Notes under the pieces: generated by a model
Databases searched by the model: none
What the model was told of the DNA's origin: nothing
The model's input: the letters and a program-made list of their open reading frames with translations, nothing else
Part shown: in pieces, positions 20,150-31,255 of the stretch
Position numbering within the stretch: the first letter of the stretch is position 1
Layout: the number at the start of each line of letters is the position of its first letter
Translations under genes and position numbers: made by a program
DNA from: Euborellia annulipes
Lineage: Eukaryota; Arthropoda; Insecta; Dermaptera; Anisolabididae
Direction of reading: 5' to 3'
NCBI GenBank assembly: GCA_023213315.1
Contig: JAKCPI010014079.1
Coordinates: 164,880 to 228,879, forward strand
DNA: 64,000 bases

Positions 20150-21860
20150 CTAGCCGCACTTACACTTCTCGATCCGAATGGAAATAAATTACAAATTGTC
20201 GATTATAATCCTTTACTTTTTCATCCATTTTTAATCAATTTTTAATAACCGCTTTTGTTTTCTCTTCATATTCAGCAATTTGTATCCTGCTGCTACTCGA
20301 TATTTAATAATAATTTAAGATTATAATTTTTAAATATGCTATTAAAAATTACCGAATCTTTTTACGATCGCATAAAATAAATGTATTTTAATATCTAATT
20401 TAAAAATTTAACAATAAATAAAAAAATAAATTGGAAATTACAATAAATTTAAATTTTAGATGATCCACAATAAATATCCATGAAATTAATTAACCAAAAA
20501 CTTTTTAGAGGATATGGATTAAATAAAGAGATTAGATAATAAGAGAGAAAATTGAAAAAGAAAACGATTGAATTAACTTTAATGGATTGATAGCTTTTAA
20601 AAAAAAATTTAAAAGAACTCACATTTAATAAAATGTGAAATCCTACATTGTAAAAAAAAAGAAGAGGAAGAAGTCAGTGCAAACCCCCGGCATTTAATAA
20701 AGATGTAAAACAGAAGAGATCCGACAAAAAAAAGGATTAAATTAAGTAAAGAAAAAAAAACCCAGACCTAGAATGGAATATGGATATAATTTCAGTATTT
20801 TGAAATTTCCCCCAGGAGATTATATTATTTAAATATTAAATTATCCTGACATTGTTTATTTTATCATATATTCAAATATTTAATTAAGAGTTACAATCCC
20901 TAATTATACAACGAATAAGTTTATTTTATTAAAGAAACAAAAAAAAGATGGTTTAAGTTTGGAACAGTTATTATGGCAGCCAAGAAGAGAAAATGAAATT
21001 TTGCTTAGATATTAAAAAAAAAACGAAAAAAAATTATACTATCACTTTTTATAGGGAATTTACTAATTTAGGATTTTAAGTAATTAATACCTTAGGAAAC
21101 AAAATTTAATTAAAAAAATATATATATATATATAAAATTGACACCCACTTGAAGAATTTTTTTTACTAATTTAATTCTAATAATCTTAAAAAAAGCATAC
21201 GTGAGGAGTCGTAGGACCCCTGGCAGGAACTAAGTTCCTCACGCCTTTACTTCAACTTTGAATTTAATATGAATATTATTTAAATAGACGGAAAGCCCGC
21301 TGGAACCTCTGGTTCGCCTTCGGCGAGCAATTTCTCGCCTACAGTAGATAGAAGGAAATAAAGAGGAGAAGGTGGCCTCGCCAAGACTTCGGCTAATCTC
21401 GCTTTCCTCAGCTGTCGCTCGGGCGCTGGGAACGCATTTTTGTTAGGAACGCGTTTTTGTTACGTTACATTTTCTCCCAATTCACCCTGCGTAAGCCACG
21501 TTAAAGAACTTCGTTCAAAAAAGTACACATAGATTTTAGATATAATTTAATTCTTTCCAATAACTACAATGAATATATTTTGAAATTCATTATTTATTTT
21601 GAAAATTTTGAAAATAATTCCTCAGCCACACTCAATCGCGTTTTATTTTCAAATGTTCTTGCAGGGAAAATTGACACTGAACGATAGTAACATAGCTACG
21701 AGGGTTCAGTGAGTGCCAAAAATAAATATAAATAATAATACTACGGTACCTTCTCTGAGTGGCTTAAGGGTAGTCAACCATTTACACTGGTTTGTCTAAA
21801 TGGTGTTCTTAAAATCGACTTTCCCCTGGAAAGCTATAATAAAGTAATAATAGTTTTTTA
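20150..21860. other. AT-rich DNA with a GC-richer patch
   Basis: 21196-21240 holds CGTGAGGA and its inverse TCCTCACG (a hairpin). 21285-21500 is GC-richer (GGTTCGCCTTCGGCGAGC; GGAACGCATTTTTG repeated as GGAACGCGTTTTTG) and may belong to a repeat. No gene seen. Confidence 0.35.
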
Positions 21861-21949
21861 TTTTACTTTTGCTCTGTGTGTCTGTCTACCTCTGTGTCTG
21901 TGAACAAAATATCTCGAAAACGAGAAGAACTATGAATCCGGCCCTGGAA

Positions 21950-22000
21950 GATAAGAGAAAGTTGTGTGCTGTGCGACCAGTCACACCAGATTTTTCTCTT
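21950..22000 (+). repeat. Half of an H-rep terminal palindrome
   Basis: AAGAGAAAGTTGTGTGCTGT and CAGTCACACCAGATTTTT match the right arm only; the left arm is absent. Confidence 0.7.
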
Positions 22001-22330
22001 TTGCTTGGAACGCCTGCACGTAGGCAACCAGAAGGGATCGTCCAAAGCCAGAGCCGAAAGCCCCGCCCTTTTCCCAACTGCTGCTCCCCACCACTCACAT
22101 ACACAAACAGAGAGAGGCGCACACATACATTCCACTTGTTATTTTCCAATGGGCTTTGAGTTAGTTGTTTCTGAACTAGGAGGAGCGTTTTGACCCCTCC
22201 GCACTCCCTCCATTCCCACTTGTTGTTTCAACAGATGTCTCATGAGGGAGGGAAAAAATTTAACTCTTATTAAAATTCTTTACTGGACGGCGCCTGGTGA
22301 TCAACTGGTCCAATAGGTCTCGAGCGTACA
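22001..22330. other. GC-richer unique segment
   Basis: Contains GAAAGCCCCGCCCTTTTC (a GC-box-like CCCGCCC) and later TTGTTGTTTCAACAG followed by ATGTCTCATGAG, which resembles an acceptor. Overlapping open frames on both strands look like composition effects. Promoter or exon status is unproven. Confidence 0.25.
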
Positions 22331-22334
22331 ACAC

Positions 22335-22565
22335 ATTTTAATTCTATAAATAAACATAGAAAAATATTTATATTTTGTTACCATGCCAAATATTTCTCCA
22401 AATATCTTTCCTATGAAATACAAGAGTAGTAGTGTGCTTCATACAATTTTGAGGGCAAAATGAGAATATACGTTTTAGAGAGCATTTAAAAAATAATTTA
22501 TAAATTTTAATCAAAATCGTGAGAAAATCGAAAAAAAGTACATCAGTAAAATACTAGTACTATAT
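22335..22565 (-). repeat. H-rep body fragment
   Basis: Minus-sense body with TTTGTTACCATGCC, AAAATGAGAATATACG and AAGTACATCAGTAAAATAC. Both ends are lost. Confidence 0.7.
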
Positions 22566-22611
22566 TAAATTGATACTGGCGACCGTTGGCACTAGTTGAA
22601 ACATATTTGAA

Positions 22612-22780
22612 TAGGTAATATAATTTATACCCAAGGTTATTTGTTTCAATTCATTTTATTGACTCAATACGTCAGTCATTTGTAAACTTCTGAGGATGAC
22701 ACACATAGTGTCGAAATGCGTATTAAGTCAATAATATGAATTGAAACAAATAACCTTGTGTATAATTTATATTACCTAGT
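22612..22780. repeat. Palindromic element with hammerhead-like core
   Basis: AAGGTTATTTGTTTCAATTC and ATTGACTCAATACG are inverted at CGTATTAAGTCAAT and GAATTGAAACAAATAACCTT. The core at 22690-22717 sits at the hairpin apex. Related to 2159-2300. Confidence 0.75.
22686..22720 (+). ncRNA. Hammerhead-like core, variant
   Basis: CTGAGGA (22690-22696), an extra T, stem II GACAC/GTGTC around ACATA, then GAAAT (22713-22717). GAAAC is changed to GAAAT and no clear cleavage triplet follows, so this copy is probably inactive. Confidence 0.35.
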
Positions 22781-23097
22781 ACTCTATTGCCGATTCAAAA
22801 GCTTCGAGTTACTGACAGTCGATACCTTTTTATCAAATTAGGCCAAACTAATTTGGTACTTTATTAGAATTAATCTATTTGAGGTGTGAAATTTGATATT
22901 TAAGGGTAATTTTTGATGATAATAATTTTTATTTGGACCAAAATATGTCAATAAGGTGGTACTTTATTTGAAGCCTCGAGCTTCCCCCTTTCTTTTTTTA
23001 ATACTGTATTTATAATAAAAAATTCTAAAAAGTTTAAAATAAAAATATAATTAAAAAAAAACTGTAACTTTTTATTGTATTTAAACTAAACAGACAG

Positions 23098-23280
23098 AAA
23101 TAATTTAATTGTTCTTGTTAAAATTGTTGAATATTTATGATTTAAAATAAAAGCATGGGCGCTTTGAGGCTATTCAGAGGCTATAGAAATTTTCTTAAGC
23201 TATCAATGAGCGCTCCACGCTTTTATTTTAAGTCATAAATATTCAACAATTTTAACAAGAACAATTAAATTAAATTATTT
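23098..23280. repeat. Palindrome with ~60-bp arms
   Basis: AATTGTTCTTGTTAAAATTG is inverted at CAATTTTAACAAGAACAATT, extending to the AAAATAAAAGC/GCTTTTATTTT inner ends. The loop of ~55 bp includes GCGCTTTGAGG and TGAGCGCTCC. Confidence 0.7.
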
Positions 23281-23330
23281 CTCTCTTTTTAAAAATTTTT
23301 TTTTAATTGTATTTTTTAAACCAATATAAG

Positions 23331-23366
23331 TTAAGGGTCCACCGACCACCGGTTGAGAAACATTGT
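23331..23366 (-). mobile_element. hAT-like terminus
   Basis: The minus sense reads CAATGTTTCTCAACCGGTGG, then GTGGACCC. The partner terminus is unclear; it may enclose the palindrome at 23098-23280. Confidence 0.4.
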
Positions 23367-23369
23367 TTT

Positions 23370-24370
23370 AAAGTATATACATAAATGAAAATAAAAATCA
23401 AAAACTTTTAATCAATTAATATTTATTTGAATTTTATTTATTATTTATATAATAAATATTTGAAATATTAATATTTTATCTCTCAAAGAATATAAATATT
23501 AAAAAATGGCGGTTCATTTTTATCAGATAACAGCTTATATAAATGTCTAACAAAATAAATTTGGAATTTTCTTATTTTGTTATTATTTCCCTTCTTTTTT
23601 TTTTGTCGGTCTTTATATATAAACTAAGCCATAAAATAAAGGTACGGCTTTTAAGTGACTCGGTGAACTTTGGTATTCATGGAAAAACTCCATTTCGACG
23701 GAGATACACGTTACAAGAGCTTTTTTTATAAAGGAGATCAAGAAAAAAAATTTGACGTATAAACATTCAACTTTGACTGCTTCACATTAACTTTTTACAT
23801 ATTAATTGGTTTTTATATGTAGCCTTTTGAATTTTTTAATTGAAATTTTTTTATTGATATCATCTATCTATCTAAGTTATTTTAATATGCAAAATTTCAT
23901 TACTGTGTGGAAATTTATATTTATTAAAGAAAAAGTGAGATAAAAAATAAATAGAATTTAATTAAAATTTTATCTATTAAAACTAACGAAAATGTGATTT
24001 AGTGACAAATATCAAGTGGGATATAATAATACTTATTTAAAAAAAAAATAGCAATATAAAAAATCAAGTGGTCGCCTTTGCAGCAACCAGATGAGCCTAG
24101 AATATCCATCAATCCTGGTAGAAAGTTCCTGGATGGACTCATTGTTGAAGTCAAAGTAATTTTGTTTCAGTAATTTATTGATTTTAGAGTTGATTTTCTT
24201 CGCTAGAGGATGGATTTTCAAGAATACATTCTTAACAAAGCCCCTTCTTCGGGACAACCGCACCACATTGTTTACAAAAAGACATTTTGAAATTAATAAA
24301 ATTAAAAAAAATATAATAAAAGCAAATTATGTGAATACTTGGAGGAGCAAAAAATAAAGTGTGCTCTTAG
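23370..24370. other. AT-rich DNA, no confident gene
   Basis: Short frames at 23543-23731 (+) and 24033-24266 (-) are open but unsupported. The latter holds STRIDGYSRLIWLL, discussed under rejected items. Confidence 0.35.
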
Positions 24371-24374
24371 CTCG

Positions 24375-24530
24375 ACAGTCGAGAAAGACAGAAAAAATCA
24401 TCCCTCGAGAGGTTTGAACCCGAGCTCTTTGTTTACTTCCCTTCATATTTATCACGCCTTTACAATCTCGACTACTTATTTTTGTTATGAATATTATACT
24501 TTTTTAAGCTATTTAAATTTGATTCCCTTT
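24375..24530 (-). mobile_element. tRNA-like SINE, family 2
   Basis: Minus sense: an A-box-like AGTAGTCGAGATTGTAAAGG and a B box CGGGTTCAAACCTC. The flank CGCCTTT-CTCGACTACTTA-TTTTTTAAGCTA recurs at 55357-55415. Confidence 0.55.
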
Positions 24531-24689
24531 TTTTTACTTAATAAACTAGTTTCTGAATTTGATTTCACAAACTGGCTATATTAAAATTCAAGCACGAAAG
24601 TATATGAAAAACTTAAAATTTTTTATAGTGAAATTTTTATTTGATGGCTTCAAATTTTTTCGCCCTTCTAACAGCATGTCGCGTTATAA

Positions 24690-24750
24690 GCTGTGACGTC
24701 ATAAGCCGTGACACTAGAAGTCATGACGTCACAAGCCGTGACGTCACCAA
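24690..24750. promoter_or_regulatory. Three CRE palindromes (TGACGTCA)
   Basis: TGACGTCA occurs at 24694-24701, 24724-24731 and 24739-24746, within an imperfect repeat of AAGCCGTGACGTCA. CRE is the CREB/ATF site. There is no adjacent gene, so this may be a short tandem repeat rather than an enhancer. Confidence 0.3.
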
Positions 24751-24759
24751 CCATTTATA

Positions 24760-26090
24760 TTTATTTCATCTCTATCCATATAAATGACAAAAATAGGAAA
24801 ATTGAAATTTAATATATATGACGAATTATAAAATAATAATTGTGAGATTTAATTAATCAATTTTTAATTTTAATTACCTATATCTATATTTTATTTTAAT
24901 ACTTTTGTAAAAACACGGTTTTAATACCCTTAATCGAATAATTTTCTGAAAATTTTCAGTTAAACGCTTACGATTCGAAAAAAAGTTTCACTTACATCGT
25001 GGTTTCATAAAACCACATAATGATTTTTTTTACAGTGTAACGCTGGGATTCGAACCACGGTCAATTTAAAATTTTTTTAGTGAGTAAAGTAAATGTTTTT
25101 AATAATTTGAACCATTACCTAAAGATTACAACACTCTTGATGAAATCAGGTTACAAATATGAAATAACTTCTTAAAGGTATAATATGATGAGCCTCACTA
25201 TTAAATTTTGTCTATTATTTTCTATCCAAGACCAGTTAATTTTGTTCTGCTAATATTTATTTAAAGTGTATAAAATAAGGCATAAAAAAAAATAGCATTT
25301 TGATTTATACTTAAATACACAAATGGCGGTTTATTGAATGAAGACTTAATTTCTAAAAATAAATAAATAAATAATAAAGCTTATTTTTTTGTCATTCAAT
25401 CGATTCCTCAAATGTCAATTTTACTTGTCAACGATATATCAATAAATTAGTGAAAGGTTATATAAAATGTTCTTTTTATTTTGTCTAATATATGTAAATT
25501 TAATAGTGTATTATTTTGAAAATAATTTATTCTAATCTTTTTAAGAGCCTCGATCTCGTTGTCTACGATTCATTTCCTTTCAAAATTGAATAAACGACGC
25601 CGAGTGGTTGTTTATCAACAGGCAAACATTCTGACTGCTCTATATACAATAAGATTATTATTAATATCCATTCTATTTATTAAAGTTTAAGCCGGTCCTT
25701 TAACAAAACATGTCGGATCATATTGTGTATATATAAATACAATATAGGTATATATACATTGAAATAAATTTGTCTGAAAAAGAATAGAAATAAAATAACC
25801 CTTAAATGTTATAATAGTATGTTATGTTTATGATTATGATAATGTTAAAAGATTCAATGGTTATTGTATCGACTCTAAACAACATAAATAAAATCGTTTG
25901 AAGTAATGTACCCAAGGCGGAGAGAAAAATAAATATTTTTATGTCTAAAATTACATTTTCGCTACATTGATTCAAATACGACGACGTGAATGATTTCGTG
26001 TATGTTTGGTTGCCGAGATGGCGACGCATAAGGCGCCAATCAATTATTGAAATTTGGTCTGAGATGGGTAATAACAATTGGAAGATACAT
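24760..26090. other. AT-rich DNA, no gene recognised
   Basis: GATTCGAACC at 25049 resembles an inverted B box but has no tRNA around it. 25960-26070 is CpG-richer (CGACGACGTGAATG). The 91-residue minus frame there has no known domain. Confidence 0.35.
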
Positions 26091-26092
26091 AG

Positions 26093-26120
26093 CAGGGGTG
26101 GCCAGACTTTCTAAAAACAA
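26093..26120 (+). mobile_element. hAT terminus
   Basis: CAGGGGTGGCCAGACTTTCT is a classic hAT terminal sequence (CAGGGGTGGCCAAACTTT). No matching right end was identified. Confidence 0.5.
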
Positions 26121-26263
26121 GCGAGAAATAAAGAATTGTCATAAGATTTGCGAGCGCATGGATATATACTGTATATGGTATATGAACTGGAAAGTTTCCG
26201 CGACCAGATGTATGCGAAGATAAGTTTTCTCGGGTTAAGTCGCGTGGGATTTTGAGATTTACT

Positions 26264-27321
26264 CAGGGCCGCAGACAGGGGGGGCAGGGGCTGCTATATC
26301 TCCGGGGCCTGGGCCTTCTGAGGGGGCCCAGGCCCTTTCCGCTTCAACCTTAAAATTCTAATAAAAAATAATTTTCATGGTTAAAATTTCAATTAAAAAA
26401 CATCAATTCTTGAAATTTTTTATTTGATGATGAGCTTAAAGGGTCCGGGACTCCTCAGGGAAAAATTTAAAGAAAATGATTTTTTTATTGAAATTTTAAA
26501 ATTTTAGCTTAAAGGGCCCCCCCCCCCCCCAGGAAAAAATTTCCAAAAATAATTTTTATTTTTTTTTTTTGAAATCTTAAAATTTCAATTAAAAAAATCA
26601 TTTTCTTGAAATTTTTCCCTGAGGGGTCCCGGGCCCTTTAAGCTCAAATCAAATAAAAATTTTTCAAGAAAATGATTTTTTTTTATTGAAATTAAAGGGC
26701 CCGAGCCTCTCAGGAAAAAAATTTCAAGAAAATAATTTTTATTTATTTTTTTTTTTGAAATCTTGAAATTTCAATTAAAAAAAATCATTTTCTTGAAATT
26801 TTTTTCCTGAGAACTTGAACTTAAAGGGCTCGGGGCTCCCTCAGGAAAAAAATTTCAAGAAAATAATTTTTATTTTTTTGAAAACTTGAAATTTCAATTA
26901 AAAAAAATCATTTTCTTGAAATTTTTTTCTTGAGGGGGCCCAGAGCCCTTTAAGTTCAAAACAAGATTGATAATATTTTTCACGTCTCAGGATAGCTAAA
27001 AACGCAGATTTCAGTGCCTAATTTTCAAAAAACCCCCCAGACCACCCTAAAGGCTGGCGTCTGTCCAGGACTGGCCTCAATAAATTATGGTAACCCTATG
27101 TTTAGAAAATTTTGAAAAATTTTTAAATATCTTTTTTTATTTAAATAAACATTGTAAGCTATGTATAACTGTTTCAAAAATTGTGTCAAAAACTGTGTAA
27201 AAATTGTTGGCATGAAGGCCACAATAGCCCTTTACATTTAAAAAAAAAAACTTTAAGGGTGGGTGGGGGGGGGCGTATTATTAAGTAGCTCTGGGACCTG
27301 TCAATTCTGTCAGCAGCCCTG
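26264..27321. mobile_element. Non-autonomous hAT with internal inverted arrays
   Basis: Starts CAGGGCCGCAGACAGG and ends CAGCAGCCCTG. The 8-bp duplication GATTTACT lies at 26256-26263 and 27322-27329. It is 1058 bp and noncoding. The interior (26340-26960) alternates direct and inverted copies of a unit built from TTGAAATTTCAATTAAAAAA, TCATTTTCTTGAAATTTTT and GGGCCCTTTAAGCTCA. Confidence 0.85.
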
Positions 27322-27404
27322 GATTTACTCGACTTTTCGGCTCTCCTTTTGGAGCCATTTTCAAGAGAGAACGGGGGTTAAGCCTTTCTTGTGGTTAAAA
27401 TTAA

Positions 27405-27676
27405 CTTGAACTATTTTGGTGATTATTTCTCATTATCTCTCCTGATGCTTTTGGTTTTAATTTATTTTATATTTAATCTATTAAAGGGTTGTTTATTGTC
27501 GGTTAGAGGGTAGGAATATTTAAGAGAGAATTTGTAATATTTAAAATTGTCTTTTGATATTTTTTCAAACAATAAATAAATTAAGATTAGAGAAAAAAGT
27601 ATTTTTTTGCATTTTATTCAAATGGGAATTGTAATATTTATTTATTTTCCTTTTTTAACAGAGAGAGTGACTCAGT
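27405..27676 (+). repeat. Direct duplication, copy 1
   Basis: CTTGAACTATTTTGGTGA through TTCCTTTTTTAACAGAGAG matches 27831-28100 at roughly 90 percent or better by eye. The intervening DNA includes half of an H-rep palindrome (27718-27756). Confidence 0.8.
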
Positions 27677-27830
27677 CTGATAAACAAGTATAGAATGCAA
27701 CTTTAAATTACCGACAGTAAGAGAAAGTTGTGTACTGTGCGACCAGTCACACCAGATTATCCTCCCCCCTCCCGAAAAACCTCCCTGGACCCGCCCTTGC
27801 CAAGGATCAACGCCTCTCGATCTTGCTTAA

Positions 27831-28100
27831 CTTGAACTATTTTGATGAGCATTTCTCATCATATCTCGTGATGCTTTTGGTTTTAATTTATTTTATATTT
27901 AATCTAATAAAGGGTTGATTATGGTCGGTTAGAGAGTGGAAATATTTAAGAGAGAATTTGTAATATTTAAAATTGTCTTTTGATATTTTTTAATTCTATA
28001 AATAAAATAAGATTAGAGAAAAAAGTATTTTTTTCTTTTTATTCAAATGGGAATTGTAATATTTATTTATTTTCCTTTTTTAACAGAGAGTGACTCAGTC
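27831..28100 (+). repeat. Direct duplication, copy 2
   Basis: Second copy of 27405-27676. It ends with the candidate acceptor TTTTCCTTTTTTAACAG at 28086. Confidence 0.8.
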
Positions 28101-28243
28101 GAGTTCTAGTCTGGCCATGCGTTGCGCGGAGCTCTCGTCTTTCTTACTATTGTGCTTGGATTTATTTTAAAGTGAATAATAATACAACTCACCCCGACCA
28201 TATCAGCAGCCTCCACACCCCTTGGAGCATCACACTATCAAAG
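28087..28243 (+). other. Candidate spliced exon (noncoding or UTR)
   Basis: The acceptor TTCCTTTTTTAACAG ends at 28086 and the donor AAAG|GTAATT starts at 28244. Inside is a 17-codon ORF from ATG 28117 (MRCAELSSFLLLCLDLF). All three frames contain stops, so if real it is UTR or noncoding. Confidence 0.3.
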
Positions 28244-28548
28244 GTAATTAATTAAACAATTTATGAAAAATGCGATTTTAAAATTTTTCTTCGAATTTTT
28301 CGAGTATTAAATAAATTATTAAGTATTTTATATATCAATATGTCATCAGGGGCAGGGGGATGAAAGGGGAGAGGGGTGAATATACGAGTTTCTATAAAAT
28401 ATTCTTTTTTTTCTTTATTTAGACATTTAAATTTTTTTTAGCTTACCAGTATCTATTTTATCTATTATATTATTTTTTATTTATGGAGGGGTGGTTTAAG
28501 AGTTGAATATAACAATCTTATTAAATAAAAAAAATAAATATTTTTTAA

Positions 28549-28650
28549 GATAGCAAATTTGCGAGATGAGTTTGTGTTTGATTGGGCAAAAATTGCGTCC
28601 CGGTCCTGGTTCGTCTCCAGGGGGCGCAATTTTTGCCCATTCAAACACCC
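28549..28650 (+). repeat. Repeat with TTGGGCAAAAATTGC, also at 35875-35955 inverted
   Basis: GATAGCAAATTTGCGAGATG, then TTTGATTGGGCAAAAATTGC, CCTGGTTCGTCTCCAGGGGG and an inverted GCAATTTTTGCCC. The tRNA-like GGTTCGTCTCC hints at a SINE. 35875-35955 holds the reverse complement. Confidence 0.55.
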
Positions 28651-28805
28651 CCATCCCCTTTGGAACTTTTTACACATTTTTTTTTTCCAATTTTTATCAA
28701 ATTTTGTATTTATTTAGCATTCTCTAATGTGTATAAAATATCCATATATGAGATTAAAATTTTGAAAAATGACAATAGTTTATTTCAAGCTGTCAACATT
28801 TAATA
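28651..28805 (+). repeat. H-rep long-subtype segment
   Basis: CCTTTGGAACTTTTTACAC through ACAATAGTTTATTTCAAGC; no end hairpins. Confidence 0.75.
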
Positions 28806-29010
28806 AACTATTTAATTAACGTTTATTTTCTCTCATTTTTTGCAAATAAAATAAATGTATTTAGTGGAACATTAAATATATTTGTTTTTTTGCAAAAAAA
28901 TGAACCAATATTAATACTGCACGTGTTAGAAATTATATATTTTAATTAATTCCGTTTTTGTTTGAGATCTGCATTATATTCCATTCAATCAAAAATATTT
29001 ATTTCTTACT

Positions 29011-29296
29011 CATGGGCGTACCCAGGATCAAATCTAGGGGGGGGGGGGCATGGTCAGATCATGGTCGTCCAGGGGGGGCAGATCATGGTCGTCCAGATTG
29101 GGACATAGCTATTTTTTAATATAGAGGGGAAAAGCCTTCGAATTAAAGGCCTAAAAACCCTCGAGTCCTAATTCGCCGCCGCTATTCACCAATTTTGTTT
29201 CGTTTCACCACTTTATAAACGTTTAATTTTTTTTTTTGTTGCTTCTAGGGGGGGGGGGGGGGCAGCTGCCCCCTGCCCTCGCTGGGTACGCCCATG
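29011..29296. mobile_element. hAT MITE with CATGGGCGTACCCAG ends
   Basis: CATGGGCGTACCCAGGA on the left and GCTGGGTACGCCCATG on the right. The 8-bp duplication TTCTTACT is at 29003-29010 and 29297-29304. It is 286 bp, noncoding, with G-runs near both ends. Confidence 0.88.
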
Positions 29297-29304
29297 TTCT
29301 TACT

Positions 29305-29865
29305 CATAAACAATTGGATTAATTTTTGGCGTACATTTTTTCATTTAAGAATTTAAGATGATATTATTATATTCATATTTATTATATTGAGTTTGAGGAA
29401 AGAATTCGAATCCCTCTCCACCACCCGCCATTGAAATTAATCAAATATTTATTCTTATCTAAGTTTTCTTGGACTCAACATATATTTTTATTCAATAAAA
29501 AATGTTCCGATTTAAAATCATGAATGTTACATTTCAAATATTTCTCGAATTTTTTTTTTATTCTGAACGTAAAGCCTTTAAAAGACTTATAGATTTATTC
29601 TTTTGTGAAAATTCAATTCCAAATTTAACTTGAAATCTTTTTTTTTTTTTTTTGTTAACTTTAAATCCGAACATTCTTGAAAAAAATTTTATTTAGTAAA
29701 CTAAATGGATTTTAACTTTACTTTATAGTCAAAAAAATCTATTTTATTTAATTTTTACTTTTTTTGATAAATATTAAAAAAAAAATAACTTTTAAAAATG
29801 TGTAGTAGCTGATGAGAAAATGTAAAATCTGTTAATTAAGAAGAATTTAAGTTAAATATTTTTAG
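29305..29865. other. AT-rich DNA, nothing recognised
   Basis: Poly-T and poly-A tracts. No gene or repeat seen. Confidence 0.4.
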
Positions 29866-29868
29866 AAA

Positions 29869-30325
29869 TCTATATATATAATTCGCTAATGTCCGTCTGT
29901 CCGTCTGTCTGTCACACTCTATTTAGGCAACTTCCCGTTGGAATTTTGAAATGAAATTTTATATGCATAAAGAGGACCTTCTCGGAATTACAGGAAAATT
30001 ATTTTCATCCCGAAATTCCTTTAACTTTTTGAGTTATTAATTCTTAATGTTACGATTTCTCCTATATGAAATGTATAGAGAAATATTTATGTATTCCTTT
30101 CATTTGTGTATTCCATGAACGTAAGCAAATCCTCAAGCAGGTACAGAATTGGAATGGATTAATAATAATGTTCTTTTCATAATTAAGAAAAAAGGCGAGG
30201 GGGTCCAGGGGGGCGAAACACCCCTGTCTAGACTTGAAGCTTCTCATAATTAAGAAAAAGCGAGGGTCCGCCGTAGGCGGGTCCGAGCCAACTGGGAGGG
30301 GGGTCCAGGGGGGCGTCGCGGCTAG
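29869..30325 (+). mobile_element. Non-autonomous Helitron
   Basis: Starts TCTATATATATAATTCGC after A29868 and ends GCGTCGCGGCTAG before T30326. These are the 5'-TC and CTAG-3' ends and A/T target expected of Helitrons. GC-rich GGGGTCCAGGGGGGCG sequence precedes the end. It is 457 bp with no Rep/helicase coding. Confidence 0.8.
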
Positions 30326-30545
30326 TATATATATAGTTCGCTAATATCCCTCTGTCCGTGTGTCACACTCTATTTGGGCAACTTCCCAATGGAATTATGA
30401 TACCAAATTTTATATACTTAAAGATGACCGTCTAGAGATTATAGTAAAATTCCTTTTGACCCAAAATTCCTATAACGCTTTGAGTTATTAATTGTTGAAG
30501 TTACGATTTCTCCCATAGGAAATGTATGAAGATCTATTAGAAATA
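30326..30545 (+). mobile_element. Helitron 5' part, truncated
   Basis: TATATATATAGTTCGCTAAT, CTCTGTCCGTGTGTCACACT and GGGCAACTTCCCAATGGAA repeat the first ~210 bp of the Helitron just upstream, head to tail. The CTAG end is missing. Confidence 0.7.
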
Positions 30546-31255
30546 AAAAAATGTAATTTTTGGGGGAGAGGCTGTCCTCTTCGATTGATTCTTTACCAAC
30601 CGCGTTTTTTCAAAAAATGTTTAAATTTAAAATCTTTTTGTTATATTTTTCAAACAGATTTTTTTTTCGAAAATTTATATTAATTGTTTAGAGCATTCGA
30701 GAAAGTCGAAAAATAAATATACTTGTTGAAAACAAATCATTCATTTTGATTTGTATTTAATTCTCTTCTTATATACTCAGATTTTAATCCGTCACTCTCA
30801 TTTCATTTCTTATATCTCTCTCAACTTTTCTCTTTAATTTTTTCCAAATTCGAATTTTTCTTTTGATTAACGATCTTGTTCTGTATCGTGATTTATTGTT
30901 TACGTTTTATTTTATATATAATGTTTGTTTCTTATTAAATTGAACGACTTGAAGCTAGAATACGAACAATAATTAAGAAAAAATTAATTTTATTAAAAGA
31001 TGATCATTTAAAAAAAAATGCCATCAAGTTAATTGAACGGGGTTTGATAAATCAACGATAAGATATTACATTTGACATCTATTTCTTCTATCTCCTTGCC
31101 ATTTTTCTGTTGATTCGGCATTTGAAAAGAGAAAAAACCGGACCGTAGTGTAGTCTGTCGCTTGATGAGGGAAGGGGAACAACTGGCATAGAGGAAAGGA
31201 AAGAAACATCTCGGTTAACTCAAAGCTGCTATTCAATAAATAAGAATTATAAAAT
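30546..31255. other. AT-rich DNA, nothing recognised
   Basis: No gene or known repeat. 31130-31200 is somewhat GC-richer. Confidence 0.4.

Noticed and set aside
20145..20180. CTAGCCGCAC resembling a Helitron 3' end in minus sense
   Set aside because: No GC-rich hairpin and no TC start at a plausible distance; nearby weak similarity is in the other orientation.
21863..22159. Overlapping open frames on both strands
   Set aside because: They overlap H-rep palindrome DNA and GC-rich sequence, with no domain or codon bias; probably composition.
24033..24266. Minus-strand frame with STRIDGYSRLIWLL, reminiscent of the DGYSR block of some animal integrase-core proteins
   Set aside because: Only that short block is similar; flanking residues do not fit the family and there is no ATG or supporting structure.
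25040..25062. GATTCGAACC, a perfect inverted tRNA B box
   Set aside because: No cloverleaf can be drawn around it; the T-arm does not pair.
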